The position numbers were made by a program, and so were the translations under genes. DNA of 45,701 nucleotides. Origin: an uncultured Ilumatobacter sp. (GTDB lineage Bacteria; Actinomycetota; Acidimicrobiia; Acidimicrobiales; Ilumatobacteraceae). The notes beneath the pieces were generated by a model, which saw only the letters and a program-made list of their open reading frames with translations, had not been told where the DNA came from and ran no database searches. Below are positions 16,304-25,890 of the stretch, one piece after another (the first letter of the stretch is position 1; every line of letters starts with the position of its first letter). Where the stretch lies: assembly GCA_937919625.1 (NCBI GenBank), contig CALFRK010000076.1:1-45701 (forward strand), read 5' to 3'.

Positions 16304-18088
16304 ATGGAGCTCTCCCGGATCCGCAACTTCTCGATCATCGCCCATATCGATCATGGCAAGTCGACGTTGTCCGATCGGATCCTCGAGATCACCGGTGCGG
16401 TTGACGCCCGGGACATGAAGGCCCAGTACCTCGACACGATGGATCTCGAGCGCGAACGCGGCATCACGATCAAGGCTCAGAACGTTCGGGTCGATTGGCG
16501 CGACCATGTGCTTCACCTGATCGATACGCCGGGGCACGTCGATTTCGGGTACGAGGTCAGCCGGTCGCTGGCCGCCTGTGAGGGCGTGGTGCTCGTTGTC
16601 GATGCGGCTCAGGGCATCGAGGCCCAAACGTTGGCCAACTGCTATCTGGCGCTCGAACACGACCTCGAGATCGTGGCCTGTCTCAACAAGATCGACCTAC
16701 CGGCGGCCGATCCCGATCGTTATGCAATGGAGATCGAGAACGTGCTCGGCATACCCGCCGAGGACATTCTGAAGATTTCGGCCAAGACGGGGGAGGGCAT
16801 CCCGGAGTTGCTCGATGCCATCATCGACCGCATTCCTGCACCCCGAGGCAATGCCGACGCGCCGTTGCAGGCGCTGATCTTCGACTCGCAGTTCGATCAG
16901 TACCGGGGCGTCGTGTCGTCGATTCGGGTCGTCAATGGCCGGATGTCGGCGGGTGCCCGCCTTCGCTTCATGCAGACCGGCGCCGATCACGACGTGCTCG
17001 AGATCGGATCTCGACGCCCGGCGCCAACACCGCTCACCGAGCTCGGGCCTGGTGAGGTCGGCTATCTGATCGCTGGCATCAAGGGTGTCGGCGATGCTCG
17101 CTCGGGTGAGACGATCACGACGACCTCGCATGGGTCGACCGAGGCCCTGCCCGGCTACATGGACCCGAAGCCGATGGTGTTCTCCGGCTTGTTTCCGATC
17201 GATGGTGACGACTTTGAGGACCTTCGTGATGCGCTCGGCAAGCTCAAGTTGAACGACGCCTCGATCAGCTACATGCCCGAGTCGTCTGGTGCGCTCGGGT
17301 TCGGGTTTAGGTGCGGCTTCCTCGGCTTGTTGCACATGGAGATCGTCAAAGAGCGCCTCGAGCGCGAGTTCGACCTGGCCTTGATCGCTACGGCTCCTTC
17401 GGTCGAGTATCGGGTGATTGCGACCGATGGCACCGTCACGGTGGTCAGTAACCCGGCCGACTTGCCGGTCGTGCAAAAGATCGATGTGATCGAAGAGCCA
17501 ATTTTCAAGGTGTCGATCATCACGCCCAAGGAATACACCGGGGCGCTGATGGATCTGTGCCAAAGCCGGCGTGGCGAGATGAAGCGGATGGAGTACCTGT
17601 CGCCCGAGCGGGTCGAGCTGAACTACGAGGTTCCGCTCGCCGAGGTAGTGGTCGACTTCTTTGATCAGCTCAAGTCGCGTAGCCAGGGCTACGCATCGCT
17701 CGACTACGAGTTGGCGGGTTACCAACGGGCCAATCTTGTCAAGGTCGACATCTTGTTGAACGGGATCACGGCCGATGCGTTCTCCACGATCGTGCACCGC
17801 GAGAATGCCGAGTACTACGGCCGCCGGATCTGCGAAAAGCTCAAGGAGCTGATCCCGCGGCAGATGTTCGACGTGCCGATCCAGGCCGCAATCGGCGGCA
17901 AGGTGATCAGCCGTGAAACGGTCAAGGCGCGCCGCAAAGACGTGCTCGCCAAGTGCTATGGCGGCGACATCAGCCGCAAACGCAAGCTGCTCGAGAAGCA
18001 GAAAGAGGGCAAGAAGAAGATGAAGTCGATCGGCCGGGTAGAGGTGCCCGGCGACGTCTTCATCAATGCCCTCAAACTCGACGACTGA
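16304..18088 (+). CDS. lepA: Elongation factor 4 (back-translocase GTPase)
   Basis: 594 residues, the normal LepA length. The ATG at 16304 follows GGGGAG with 6 nt spacing; the open frame upstream to 16115 is not coding. GTPase boxes are intact: AHIDHGKST (G1), DTPGHVDF (G3), [10 protein letters not shown] (G4) and ISAKTGEG (G5). Domain II, EF-G-like domains III and V and the LepA-specific C-terminal domain follow, with [22 protein letters not shown] near the end. It acts on stalled or mistranslocated ribosomes. Confidence 0.97.
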   Translation: MELSRIRNFSIIAHIDHGKSTLSDRILEITGAVDARDMKAQYLDTMDLERERGITIKAQNVRVDWRDHVLHLIDTPGHVDFGYEVSRSLAACEGVVLVVDAAQGIEAQTLANCYLALEHDLEIVACLNKIDLPAADPDRYAMEIENVLGIPAEDILKISAKTGEGIPELLDAIIDRIPAPRGNADAPLQALIFDSQFDQYRGVVSSIRVVNGRMSAGARLRFMQTGADHDVLEIGSRRPAPTPLTELGPGEVGYLIAGIKGVGDARSGETITTTSHGSTEALPGYMDPKPMVFSGLFPIDGDDFEDLRDALGKLKLNDASISYMPESSGALGFGFRCGFLGLLHMEIVKERLEREFDLALIATAPSVEYRVIATDGTVTVVSNPADLPVVQKIDVIEEPIFKVSIITPKEYTGALMDLCQSRRGEMKRMEYLSPERVELNYEVPLAEVVVDFFDQLKSRSQGYASLDYELAGYQRANLVKVDILLNGITADAFSTIVHRENAEYYGRRICEKLKELIPRQMFDVPIQAAIGGKVISRETVKARRKDVLAKCYGGDISRKRKLLEKQKEGKKKMKSIGRVEVPGDVFINALKLDD

Positions 18089-18107
18089 GGGTCACGATTC
18101 GGCTGGA

Positions 18108-18569
18108 TCAGCCGAATCCGGCGACGTCGACCTTGGCAACGACGCGATCGGGGATCACACGCACGACCATCTCGGGTGGCACGGCGTTTCGCCGGCCGTA
18201 GGCCTCGGCCTTGTCGCTACCCATGTAGCGGCCGCCGATTCGGGTGCCCCACTCGAGCAGCTCGTTGGGGTCGGTCGTGGTGGTGGCCGTGCCAGCGATC
18301 GTGACGAATGCGAATGGTGGGCGGTCGTCGTCGAAGCACATCGCTACTCGACCGTCGCGCAGGATCGACTTACCCTTGATCGTGTTGGCGCTGGTCATGA
18401 AGACGATCACGTCCTCGCCGCCGGGGCCGGCACCACGATCCAGGTCGACCCAAACCGGCGCCACGTGCGGGCTGCCGTCCTTACGGGTGACCGCCAACTT
18501 GCAGGTACGGGCGGGTGTGGCGGACACGAAGGCTTGCCACCACCCTTCGGGAGCACCGTGATACGCCAT
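18108..18569 (-). CDS. PPOX-class F420-dependent oxidoreductase
   Basis: 153 residues with the split-barrel flavin/deazaflavin fold. Motifs: TCKLAVTRKDGSPHVAPVWVD, STIL-type strand IKGKSILRDGRVAMCFDD and FVTIAGTATTTTDPNEL, in the order seen in Rv1155-type proteins of actinobacteria. Such proteins bind F420 (sometimes FMN or heme) and reduce small molecules; the substrate is unknown. It is convergent with lepA, 19 nt apart. Confidence 0.87.
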   Translation of the reverse strand: MAYHGAPEGWWQAFVSATPARTCKLAVTRKDGSPHVAPVWVDLDRGAGPGGEDVIVFMTSANTIKGKSILRDGRVAMCFDDDRPPFAFVTIAGTATTTTDPNELLEWGTRIGGRYMGSDKAEAYGRRNAVPPEMVVRVIPDRVVAKVDVAGFG

Positions 18570-18707
18570 CTCTGTAGTATTGCCCGACGCGCAGTAGGAC
18601 GCGCATTGAGGCAGGCCTCGGTCAACTGGAGTTCGGTTCGGCGTGCGAGCGAGCCAACGGCCCGCGTTTGGCGTCGGAGGACCGACACAAGCATTCGGCC
18701 GGCGGCG
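18570..18707. other. Intergenic region, no feature seen
   Basis: 138 bp between the PPOX gene and the leader-motif protein. No reading frame, tRNA-like fold or strong hairpin was recognised. Confidence 0.5.
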
Positions 18708-19601
18708 CTAGTTGTCGACGAAGCTGTCCAGCCAGTCGAAACGCCCATCGGACGCGCGTTGCATCGGCTTCCCGGCCTGTCGCACCATTCGAACCACCCC
18801 GCCGAGCGATCCGATGACATCAAGGGGATACGTCCACATGTTGCCCGGGACCAAATCACCGAGTTCGCCAAACGAATCGAAGAGTTCGGCGACCGCCTCC
18901 GCTCCCTCGTCTGATCGAAGCTCAACCCGCTGGAATGTTCCCGCGGCGCTGGCGAATCTGTGAATCCGCTGCGCCGCCGCCTCGATTTCTAGGCCTTTTT
19001 GGAGCGTGTTGGCGGCGAGTCCGAATGCGCTTGACGCATCCATCATATGTTTTCGCCAAACAGGGTGGTCGATAAACGCGCCCGCTGCTTCGAAGCCTCG
19101 TTCGCTGGAGGACAATGCTGATTTGAGCTTCGCCAGACTCTTGTCGTCGGCGCTCGCGTGATTGCCTTCCAAGACGGGCTGGCCAAGGCGAAACAACCTC
19201 CATCGCAAGTCGCTCCAGCTCTGCTGGTCGGTAGGCGCTTGTTCCACCAGCGTCGACCAGAGACCGTCCGACTGCATTTGGTTATAGGTGTCCAGCAAGT
19301 CGCCGTCGGACAAACTCTCCAGGTTGCTGATGACCCGAAGGCACTCTCGGTCGGTGATCTTCCAGTCGAGCGCGCCCCTGGTGAGCGGCTTCTCGATCCA
19401 CCGGTCGTAGCCGTCGATGACCAGACGCTGAACGGCGTCGTTGCTGTTGCCGAACATCGCTGCGACTGCCTGGTTCCCCGCAGTTTGTTGAAGCGCAAGG
19501 ATGCTGTGGCCAACCGACGGAGACGACCTCGGTTCTGACGGCGACCGCGAAGACTCTGCTCGATCCGCTGGAGAAACCTTGTTCGCGTGTTCAGATCGCA
19601 T
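18708..19601 (-). CDS. Protein with injection-system-type leader motif (LQQTAGNQAV...VQR), orphan
   Basis: 297 residues from the ATG at 19601 (MRSEHANKVSP); the frame extends to 19652. After a charged, disordered N terminus comes ILALQQTAGNQAVAAMFG followed by AVQRL. This LQxTAGNxAV...VQR motif is found at the N terminus of actinobacterial proteins linked to extracellular contractile injection systems, often with DUF4157 domains. Next, residues about 80-125 (LRVISNLESLSDGDLLDTYNQM and the following LVEQAPTD) resemble a helical repeat common in such proteins. The C-terminal half is alpha-helical with no toxin motif I recognise. No sheath, tube or baseplate genes are in the window. Base composition looks a little less GC-rich than neighbours. 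Confidence 0.7.
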   Translation of the reverse strand: MRSEHANKVSPADRAESSRSPSEPRSSPSVGHSILALQQTAGNQAVAAMFGNSNDAVQRLVIDGYDRWIEKPLTRGALDWKITDRECLRVISNLESLSDGDLLDTYNQMQSDGLWSTLVEQAPTDQQSWSDLRWRLFRLGQPVLEGNHASADDKSLAKLKSALSSSERGFEAAGAFIDHPVWRKHMMDASSAFGLAANTLQKGLEIEAAAQRIHRFASAAGTFQRVELRSDEGAEAVAELFDSFGELGDLVPGNMWTYPLDVIGSLGGVVRMVRQAGKPMQRASDGRFDWLDSFVDN

Positions 19602-19758
19602 TCGTCCGCACCGTGTCGCCCCGTGACTCGTCGGTGGCGCGGAAGCTGTCACTCAACGTTCGTGGGGTCGTTCGCATTGTTGCTCATGGGCGTGCGATGC
19701 CGGCGATTTCGATGCCGGGCTACCGATTCTCGTCGGCGAGCGTTTGGTGTCGGCCGGG

Positions 19759-20079
19759 TCAGCTTCCCGGTGGGCGATACGACGGGGTCTTCGCTGCTGC
19801 GGCGTCGACTTCTTCGACTGTCATCAGCGGCTTGAGACTGAGAGTCACGGCTCCGGTGGAGTTGATCATCAACGACACAGCAGTGGCGCTGGCGGCGTCT
19901 GGAAAGTCGACGATGCCGACGACATCGTCGTCGCCGAAGGCGTAGTAGAAGCAATCTACCGAGCCACCCACCGACTCGATCGCAGCGGTCGCAGCCGCTC
20001 GCCGCTTCGAGCCGCCCTCCTGCATGAGGCCCTTGAGCCCTTCTGGGCCGTAACTTGCTGTCACCAAGTACTTCGGCAT
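19759..20079 (-). CDS. GYD domain-containing protein
   Basis: 106 residues from the ATG at 20079, with AAGGAG 6 nt upstream. MPKYLVTASYGPEGLKGLM, RRAAATAAIESVGGSVDCFYYAFGDDDVVGIVDFPD and a C-terminal MTVEEVDAA match the small ferredoxin-like GYD family, whose members are found in actinobacteria and proteobacteria. Role unknown; dimeric alpha-beta barrels of this kind often act as small-molecule-binding or stress proteins. Not obviously co-transcribed with a neighbour. Confidence 0.9.
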   Translation of the reverse strand: MPKYLVTASYGPEGLKGLMQEGGSKRRAAATAAIESVGGSVDCFYYAFGDDDVVGIVDFPDAASATAVSLMINSTGAVTLSLKPLMTVEEVDAAAAKTPSYRPPGS

Positions 20080-20132
20080 TGGAAACTCCTTCTCGTCACG
20101 GCGGCCGACGTGGTAGCTCAGGCACCGTAGCA

Positions 20133-20166
20133 GGCCAGGTGCATCGATCGTAACCAGCACCTGGCC
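20133..20166 (-). terminator. Hairpin downstream of the kinase-WD40 gene
   Basis: GGCCAGGTGC and GCACCTGGCC are perfect 10-bp arms around a 14-nt loop. It lies 77 nt after the stop of the large gene and 54 nt before the GYD start, so it is most likely a terminator; there is no U tract. Confidence 0.5.
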
Positions 20167-20242
20167 GGTTGTGCGACGTCTGTGGCTGGCCGAGCTGACG
20201 GATGGTGGGCCGGCTACTACGCGCCCAGAGAGGCGGGCAGCG

Positions 20243-20979
20243 TCAGGCGCAAGAGCTGACCTGGGGATCGGTGTCGGAGACGAACTGGCGCCACTCGTCG
20301 GGCGTGAGTTCCCGGTGAACGACGCCGCAGGCGATCTCCCGCCAGCCAGCCAGATCGGCGGCGAATCGGACCGGACCGTCATCGGTGCTGACCCATATGC
20401 CCGACCCGTCATCGGCCCACGAGACGCCGGTACCGAAGGCTTCGGTTCCGTAGGGCCGCATCGGGACGCCAATCCGCTGACCGGTGGCGACATCGATCAG
20501 CTGGACCCCCGACGGGGCGTTCGCGCTCGTGCTCGCCGACAGCACGGCGATCCGACTGCCGTCGGGGGAGAAGGCGCCGGCCGTCGGCACGCCCGGAACT
20601 CTCTCGAGCAGCTCGAGCGAGACCGCATCGACGTCGACCAACCCGATGCCGCCGTTCAATCCCCCGACGAGCACGAGACCCGACGCCGGGTCGCTGTCGA
20701 AGGCAGAGAAGCCCTGAGTGCCCTCGACGACGACGGGGGGGCCTTGCAGGTCGGCTGGGAGGATGTTGAGCGTGAAACGGGCGCCACCGACCACGACTCG
20801 ACCGTCGTCGAGCACCAGTGCGGCTCCGATCGCATCGAACTCGATCGGGCCGGCGACGATCTCGCTCGTGGCCGAGTCGACCCAGATGGCGTTCGCACGA
20901 CCACGAGCCTGGTCCCGGACGGCCGCAAACACACGTGTTCCATCCGGCCTCGGTCTGACTGTCGACGTCGAACTGGGGG
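20243..20979 (-). pseudogene. C-terminal WD40 part of the large kinase protein, out of frame
   Basis: This frame continues the propeller of the large upstream gene in the frame one base off. It reads VRPRPDGTRVFAAVRDQ, LVLDDGRVVVGGARFTL, GAFSPDGSRIAVLSAS and VSWADDGSGIWVSTDDG, i.e. repeated WD40-like blades, and ends at a TGA at 20243. A single extra C in the minus-strand run of five Cs (plus-strand Gs 20975-20979) would join both parts into about 1,817 residues. Seen in the sequence: the frame change. Not decided: a sequencing indel, a real mutation, or programmed slippage. Confidence 0.7.
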
Positions 20980-23900
20980 CCACGAACCAAGGGCACGCTC
21001 GTATGCGCCGTGGACGTCGACGTCGAACTCTCGGTCGCCGAGGATCTCTCGGATTCGGATCGGCGCGTCGATCTCCATGCCGCGCGTCGCCGACCACTCT
21101 CCATCGGCGGAGTAGAACGGGGTGCCACCGAAGCCGTGGGGAAAAGCTGCCGCCAGCGGCATGTTGACCACGATGTCGTTGTTCGAGAGCTGGCGTAGCT
21201 GCCAGTAGAAGTCGTACTCAACCGGTTCGTAGATGTTCTCGTAGTACCCGTGGAACGCGCTCACGCCGAACCCGTCCACCGCCTCCCATCGCCGGTCGAC
21301 CATCACCGAGTTGGATCGGTCGACCGCAACGATGCCCCCTCCTTCGAGCGCCATCGTGGCGACGCCGTTCTCGTCGAAGATGATCTCATCCACGTGGCGA
21401 CCGACCGATACCGGTGACAACAGCACGGCACCATCGGCAGCCCAGAAGTGCACGAGTCCGTCGGTGGACGAAGCAGCGATCGTTCCATCGGGTGCAGCGC
21501 CGACCGCGATGACGGCGCCGACGGGACCCCGGAACGTTCGAGTCGACGTCAAATCTCCTACCGACCTCGTCGCAACCGTTCCGTCCGAATAGCCCACGAG
21601 CAATCGGTCGTCGGTCGACAAGAACAGTGACGTGACCTCCAACACGCTCTCTCGCCCGAGGAGTCGGTCGATGTTGCTCCCTTCGGGCCCGTTCCGACGA
21701 TCATCCTCGATCCGTTCGCGTCGCTCAGCCGTGTTGGCGTCGACGATGTCATAGCCGCCGATCGCACCTCCTCCCTTGGCAGCGACTTCATCCGGAGCTG
21801 GATTCCTGAGGACTTCGAGCACGAAGTAGGAGCCGTCGTCGGAGAGCGTGGCGTCGATCTCGGGACCGGGCGACCACGCCCCCTCACCGACCGGATAGGT
21901 CGAAACCAGATCCCCGGTGGCGACGTCGACGATCCTCGTGGTGGCGACGTCGCTCACCAAGAGCCGTCCGCCGCCCTGGTCGAGCGACAGCGCATTCGCC
22001 GGCCCTTCGAGCACGTATGGTTGTGCCAGCTCGGAACCGGTGACGTCGACGAACCGGACCGTTCCATCGACGAGGGCGAGCGCCGTGACCGACCCGTCGC
22101 CTGAGATCGCCGCCTCGATGATGCCAGCCGGCGCGATGAGGTCGCTGCCGATCTGCACACCGGTCTGCGGCTCGAACCATTGCACGCGACCGAACTCGAT
22201 CGAAGCAGTGTGTGACACTGCCACCGAGCCGCCGCGGCTGAAATGGATCCGCTCCGCCTCGCCGCTCCGCCCGGGGAAGGTGTTGGTCAGCGTCGCCTCG
22301 GTGGCGATCGCCCGCTGCACCGCCGACTGCGTCCCGATGTCGTCGCGACGCCGGTTGGCTTCGAGCGCGAGCAGAATCGCAACGTCGGGCGCGACCTTGA
22401 TCTGTGACGCCGACAGGGCGGTCAATCGCTCGATGTCGGCGTCCTGCTCGGCGGCGATCGCCTGCTCGGCGTTAGTGACCGCCTCTGCCTGGGCGGCAAC
22501 TGCGGCTTCCTGGGCGGTAACCGCCGCCGCCTGCGCGGTGACCGCCTGCTCGGCATTGGTGACCGCATCGGCCTCAGCGGCGAGAGCAGCGTCTTGCGCA
22601 TCGACCGCCGTTCGTTCGCTCTCGACAGCTCGGTTGCGCAGGACGACGGCTCCGCCGGCGGCGATAAGTGCAACCACCACGAGCACCGAGGCGGCGACGA
22701 GCAGTTGACGGAGTCGCCGGTTTTGGCTCCGGTCGCGAGCTGCCGCGCTGTAGCGGGCCTGCTCGGCTGCGGTCGCCGTGGCCTGGGACGCCGCCACCCA
22801 TTCGGACTCGTTGGGATTGAGTAGGTTCGACCGGCGTCCTGCGAGTTCACTGACCGTGTCGAGACGTCCGCTGCGGGCCAACTCGCCGTCGTCGCGCCCC
22901 GATGCCAGCCAGGCGTCGGTCGCGGCACCGATGCCAGCCAGCGTGTACAGGTCGTCGCGGTCGTCGTGGAGCCAGCTGCGAAGGCGCGGCCAAGCTTGCA
23001 GGAGGGCTTCGTGGGCGATCTCGACGGTCGGTTCGCGGGTCGCCGGGTCGTGGTCGAACACGAGCAGTCGAGCGGCTCCGAAGGTGTCGATCACCGTCAT
23101 CGTGTCGGAATCGTCGCCGATCTCGCTGCGGCGCACCCTGCGGCGGGTGTCGTCAGTGCTTCCACCGAGGTTGACGAGCCGTCCGAACAGGCGCCGGGTG
23201 ACCGCTTGCTGGTCGGCGGTCATCGCCGCCAGAGTCTCGTCGGCGCGGGTGGCGAGGGCGCCGGTCAGCCCGCCGATCTCGTCGTACGACTTGGCTCGCA
23301 GCAGCCCCGACACGTGGGCGTCGAACAGTTCGGTCAGCGCGTACTGCAGCAACGGGAGGGCGCCGGGTTGGTCGCCGACGTCGGCCATGATGCGGGCCAC
23401 CAGACCAGGCTCGTACGCCGCCCCTTGGCGGCGGACCGGTTCGACGATTGCTGCCTCGAGCTCGTTGGCGGCGAGCGGCGACACCGTGACCGTGGCGGTC
23501 TCCAGTCGTGCGGCCAGGCCAGGATGGCGCAGCGGGCGGTCGAGGAAGTCGGCCCGGATCGTCACCACGACGCGGAGGCGCGCCCGCGTATCGCGTACAG
23601 CGGTGAGCAGGCCGTCGAGGAACCGCGTGCGCTCGGTGTCGGCGGAGTGGGTGAACAGCTCTTCGAACTGGTCGACCAACAGCACGAGTTCGGAGTCTTC
23701 GTCGGGAAGGATCAGATTGATCGCTCTGGCGATCCCGCGGTCGTCGCTGCGCATCATCTCGACCAGTGCTCCGGGCTGGCGCACAGCGACCCGGCTCAGC
23801 GCCGACTCGAGCTCGTCGAACGGGTGGGTGCCCGGCACCATCGTCGTGATGAACCAATCCCGCGAGCCGGGCACGGCACCGGTGCGCAGTCGCGGCAGCA

Positions 23901-25695
23901 GCCCTGACCGCACGGCCGATGACTTACCCGACCCTGATGGGCCGACGACGGCCAGCAGGCGGCCGGCAGACCCCGGGCGGCTGAGCACCTCGACGAAGCG
24001 GGCGACGAGCCGCTCGCGTCCGTAGAAGTCGGCGGTGTCGGCCTCGCGGAAAGCCCGCAGCGCCTTGAACGGGTTGACGAGATCATTGATCACGGTCGAA
24101 CGTGCCACGCCACGCCCTGGATCGGTGGTGCCCGCCGTGCTAATAGGAACCGCCGCCATCAGTTCGGCCATCGACCCGTATCGGTCGGCCGGGTTCTTCG
24201 CCGTCGCCCTGGACACAACTTGGTCGACCCACGCCGGCAGGCCGGGAGATACCGACGATGGCGCCGGAACCGGATCCTCGAGCTGACGTTTCACGAGCGC
24301 CGCCTGGGTGGGAGCGTCGACGAACGGCAATCGTCCGGTGGCCGCCTCGAAGAGGGTGATCCCAAACCCGTAGACATCGGTGCGATCGTCGAGCGCCTGG
24401 CGCCGCAGCTGTTCCGGCGACGCGTAGGCGGGTGATCCTGTCGACAGCGCCGTCGCCAACTCGTCGTCGGAGGCCGATCCGGTGAAGGCGATCCCGAAAT
24501 CGGTCAGATAGAAGTTGGAGTCGGCGTCCAGCAACACGTTCGCCGATTTAACGTCGCGGTGGATCACGCCGGCTCGGTGGGCGGTGTGCAGCGCCGAGCC
24601 GACCTGGTCGATCAATCGCCGCAGGCGTGGCTCGTCGAGTCCGCGGTGGAGCACCTCGTGCTCAAGCGAGCCACCGGCGACGTAACGCATCACGAGGTAG
24701 GCGCTGTCGGGCTCGCGCCAGTAGTCGTAGAGCGGCACGATGTACGGGTGTTCGAGCGCCGCCACAGTTTGGGCCTCGGTCTCGAACCGGCGCACGAAAT
24801 CAGGCTGGTTGGCCAACTCGGCACGGATTTGTTTGATCGCCACCGTGCGTCCGAGAGATGGCTGCACACCGCGCCACACCAGCGAGAATGAGCCCTCGCC
24901 GATCACCTCATTTAGCTGGTAACCGCGCAGCATGTGTTGCTGCCGTGCCACCAGCAACAGAGCCGGATCGTGGTCGAGGATGCGGTGTTCGAGCTGGTCG
25001 AGCTCGGGTGACGGTTCGAGGCCGAGCTCGTCGCCGAGCTCGGACTTGTATCTTTGGATCGCCCGCAACGCCTCTGCCTGACGCCCAGACCGGTGGAGGG
25101 CAAGCGCGAGTTGCATCCGGCGGGCCTCACGCCACGGTTCGTCGGTCACTGCTTCCTGAAGTGGGCCGATGACCTCGGTGTGACGCCCGCTGTCGAGCAA
25201 CGCTGCGAACCGGTGCTCGATCGCCGAGGCCTGGACCTCGTGCAGGCGGGTCACCTCGGCTCGCGCCCACTCGTCGTCGGCGAACTCGTCGTACGGGCGG
25301 CCACCCCACAACTCGAACGCCTCGTCGAGCAGTTGCCGGGCACGCTCTGGGTCGGCTTGCGACGATGCAGTGCGGGCCGCCGCGACCAGATCCTCGAACC
25401 GGGTCGCGTCGAGCTCGTCGCGTTCGAGCCGCAGCCGGTAGCCGGTGCCGGCCGTCTCGATCCGGCCACCAAACTCACCCAGCGCCGTGCGCAGCCGGTG
25501 CACATAAGAACGCACGTTGTGCTCGGCCCGCTTGGGCGCGCCATCGGGCCACACCGCATCGATGAGTTGGTCTACCGACACGACTCGGCCGCCGCCGGCG
25601 GCCAGTTGAGCGAACACTCGACGTTGCGTCGGACCCCCGAGCGCCACGACGGCAGGATCGAGCACCTCGATCGCCCCAAGTACACGTACCTGCAT
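20656..25695 (-). CDS. BTAD regulator-Ser/Thr kinase-nSTAND NTPase-WD40 fusion protein
   Basis: Start taken at the ATG at 25695 (MQVRVLGAIEV) after AGGTGA. Order: winged-helix Trans_reg_C domain (about 1-95), BTAD helical domain (about 96-240), Ser/Thr kinase (about 258-515) with IGEGSFSLVW, VAIKQI, HRDVKSANVLL, DFGIAF and SPEQL, then an NTPase with Walker A GPSGSGKSS (about 585) and Walker B LVLLVDQFEELF (about 672), a basic stretch and one membrane helix (about 1000-1020), an Ala/Gln coiled coil (about 1025-1085) and a WD40 propeller. Kinase and NTPase motifs are intact. After about residue 1570 this frame stops resembling a propeller and runs out of frame to 20656; the true C terminus is at 20243-20979. 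It should sense a signal through the propeller and output by phosphorylation or DNA binding. Confidence 0.9.
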   Translation of the reverse strand: MQVRVLGAIEVLDPAVVALGGPTQRRVFAQLAAGGGRVVSVDQLIDAVWPDGAPKRAEHNVRSYVHRLRTALGEFGGRIETAGTGYRLRLERDELDATRFEDLVAAARTASSQADPERARQLLDEAFELWGGRPYDEFADDEWARAEVTRLHEVQASAIEHRFAALLDSGRHTEVIGPLQEAVTDEPWREARRMQLALALHRSGRQAEALRAIQRYKSELGDELGLEPSPELDQLEHRILDHDPALLLVARQQHMLRGYQLNEVIGEGSFSLVWRGVQPSLGRTVAIKQIRAELANQPDFVRRFETEAQTVAALEHPYIVPLYDYWREPDSAYLVMRYVAGGSLEHEVLHRGLDEPRLRRLIDQVGSALHTAHRAGVIHRDVKSANVLLDADSNFYLTDFGIAFTGSASDDELATALSTGSPAYASPEQLRRQALDDRTDVYGFGITLFEAATGRLPFVDAPTQAALVKRQLEDPVPAPSSVSPGLPAWVDQVVSRATAKNPADRYGSMAELMAAVPISTAGTTDPGRGVARSTVINDLVNPFKALRAFREADTADFYGRERLVARFVEVLSRPGSAGRLLAVVGPSGSGKSSAVRSGLLPRLRTGAVPGSRDWFITTMVPGTHPFDELESALSRVAVRQPGALVEMMRSDDRGIARAINLILPDEDSELVLLVDQFEELFTHSADTERTRFLDGLLTAVRDTRARLRVVVTIRADFLDRPLRHPGLAARLETATVTVSPLAANELEAAIVEPVRRQGAAYEPGLVARIMADVGDQPGALPLLQYALTELFDAHVSGLLRAKSYDEIGGLTGALATRADETLAAMTADQQAVTRRLFGRLVNLGGSTDDTRRRVRRSEIGDDSDTMTVIDTFGAARLLVFDHDPATREPTVEIAHEALLQAWPRLRSWLHDDRDDLYTLAGIGAATDAWLASGRDDGELARSGRLDTVSELAGRRSNLLNPNESEWVAASQATATAAEQARYSAAARDRSQNRRLRQLLVAASVLVVVALIAAGGAVVLRNRAVESERTAVDAQDAALAAEADAVTNAEQAVTAQAAAVTAQEAAVAAQAEAVTNAEQAIAAEQDADIERLTALSASQIKVAPDVAILLALEANRRRDDIGTQSAVQRAIATEATLTNTFPGRSGEAERIHFSRGGSVAVSHTASIEFGRVQWFEPQTGVQIGSDLIAPAGIIEAAISGDGSVTALALVDGTVRFVDVTGSELAQPYVLEGPANALSLDQGGGRLLVSDVATTRIVDVATGDLVSTYPVGEGAWSPGPEIDATLSDDGSYFVLEVLRNPAPDEVAAKGGGAIGGYDIVDANTAERRERIEDDRRNGPEGSNIDRLLGRESVLEVTSLFLSTDDRLLVGYSDGTVATRSVGDLTSTRTFRGPVGAVIAVGAAPDGTIAASSTDGLVHFWAADGAVLLSPVSVGRHVDEIIFDENGVATMALEGGGIVAVDRSNSVMVDRRWEAVDGFGVSAFHGYYENIYEPVEYDFYWQLRQLSNNDIVVNMPLAAAFPHGFGGTPFYSADGEWSATRGMEIDAPIRIREILGDREFDVDVHGAYERALGSWPPVRRRQSDRGRMEHVCLRPSGTRLVVVRTPSGSTRPRARSSPARSSSMRSEPHWCSTTVESWSVAPVSRSTSSQPTCKAPPSSSRALRASLPSTATRRRVSCSSGD

Positions 25696-25875
25696 CACTT
25701 CACCTGTTCGTCGCCCCATGCAGACAATAGACGCAGTCTCGATCGCAACTTGATCGCAGCCGCGAAACTCCTTGTCAGAGTGCATCAACGGTGGAGGTGC
25801 CGACGTTTGACAGCACGTTCCGCCCCGGTTGCGACCAGCTAGCGATCGCAACGCAAACGGCCTGCGAAGGCCGGC
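25696..25875. other. Divergent intergenic region
   Basis: 180 bp between the large kinase gene and the secreted protein; it should hold both promoters. No clear operator or hairpin was recognised. Confidence 0.4.
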
Positions 25876-25890
25876 GTGGATGGTTGCGGC

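Noticed and set aside
16697-17797. Minus-strand 366-residue frame inside lepA
   Set aside because: lepA is complete and conserved on the plus strand.
20961-21029. A 55-bp duplication as the cause of the WD40 frameshift
   Set aside because: Deleting one repeat copy leads to the third, non-coding frame, so a single-base change in the C run explains it better.
20171-21115. Plus-strand 314-residue frame over the WD40 end
   Set aside because: The opposite strand encodes recognisable propeller blades, and this frame is Arg/Asp-rich without motifs.
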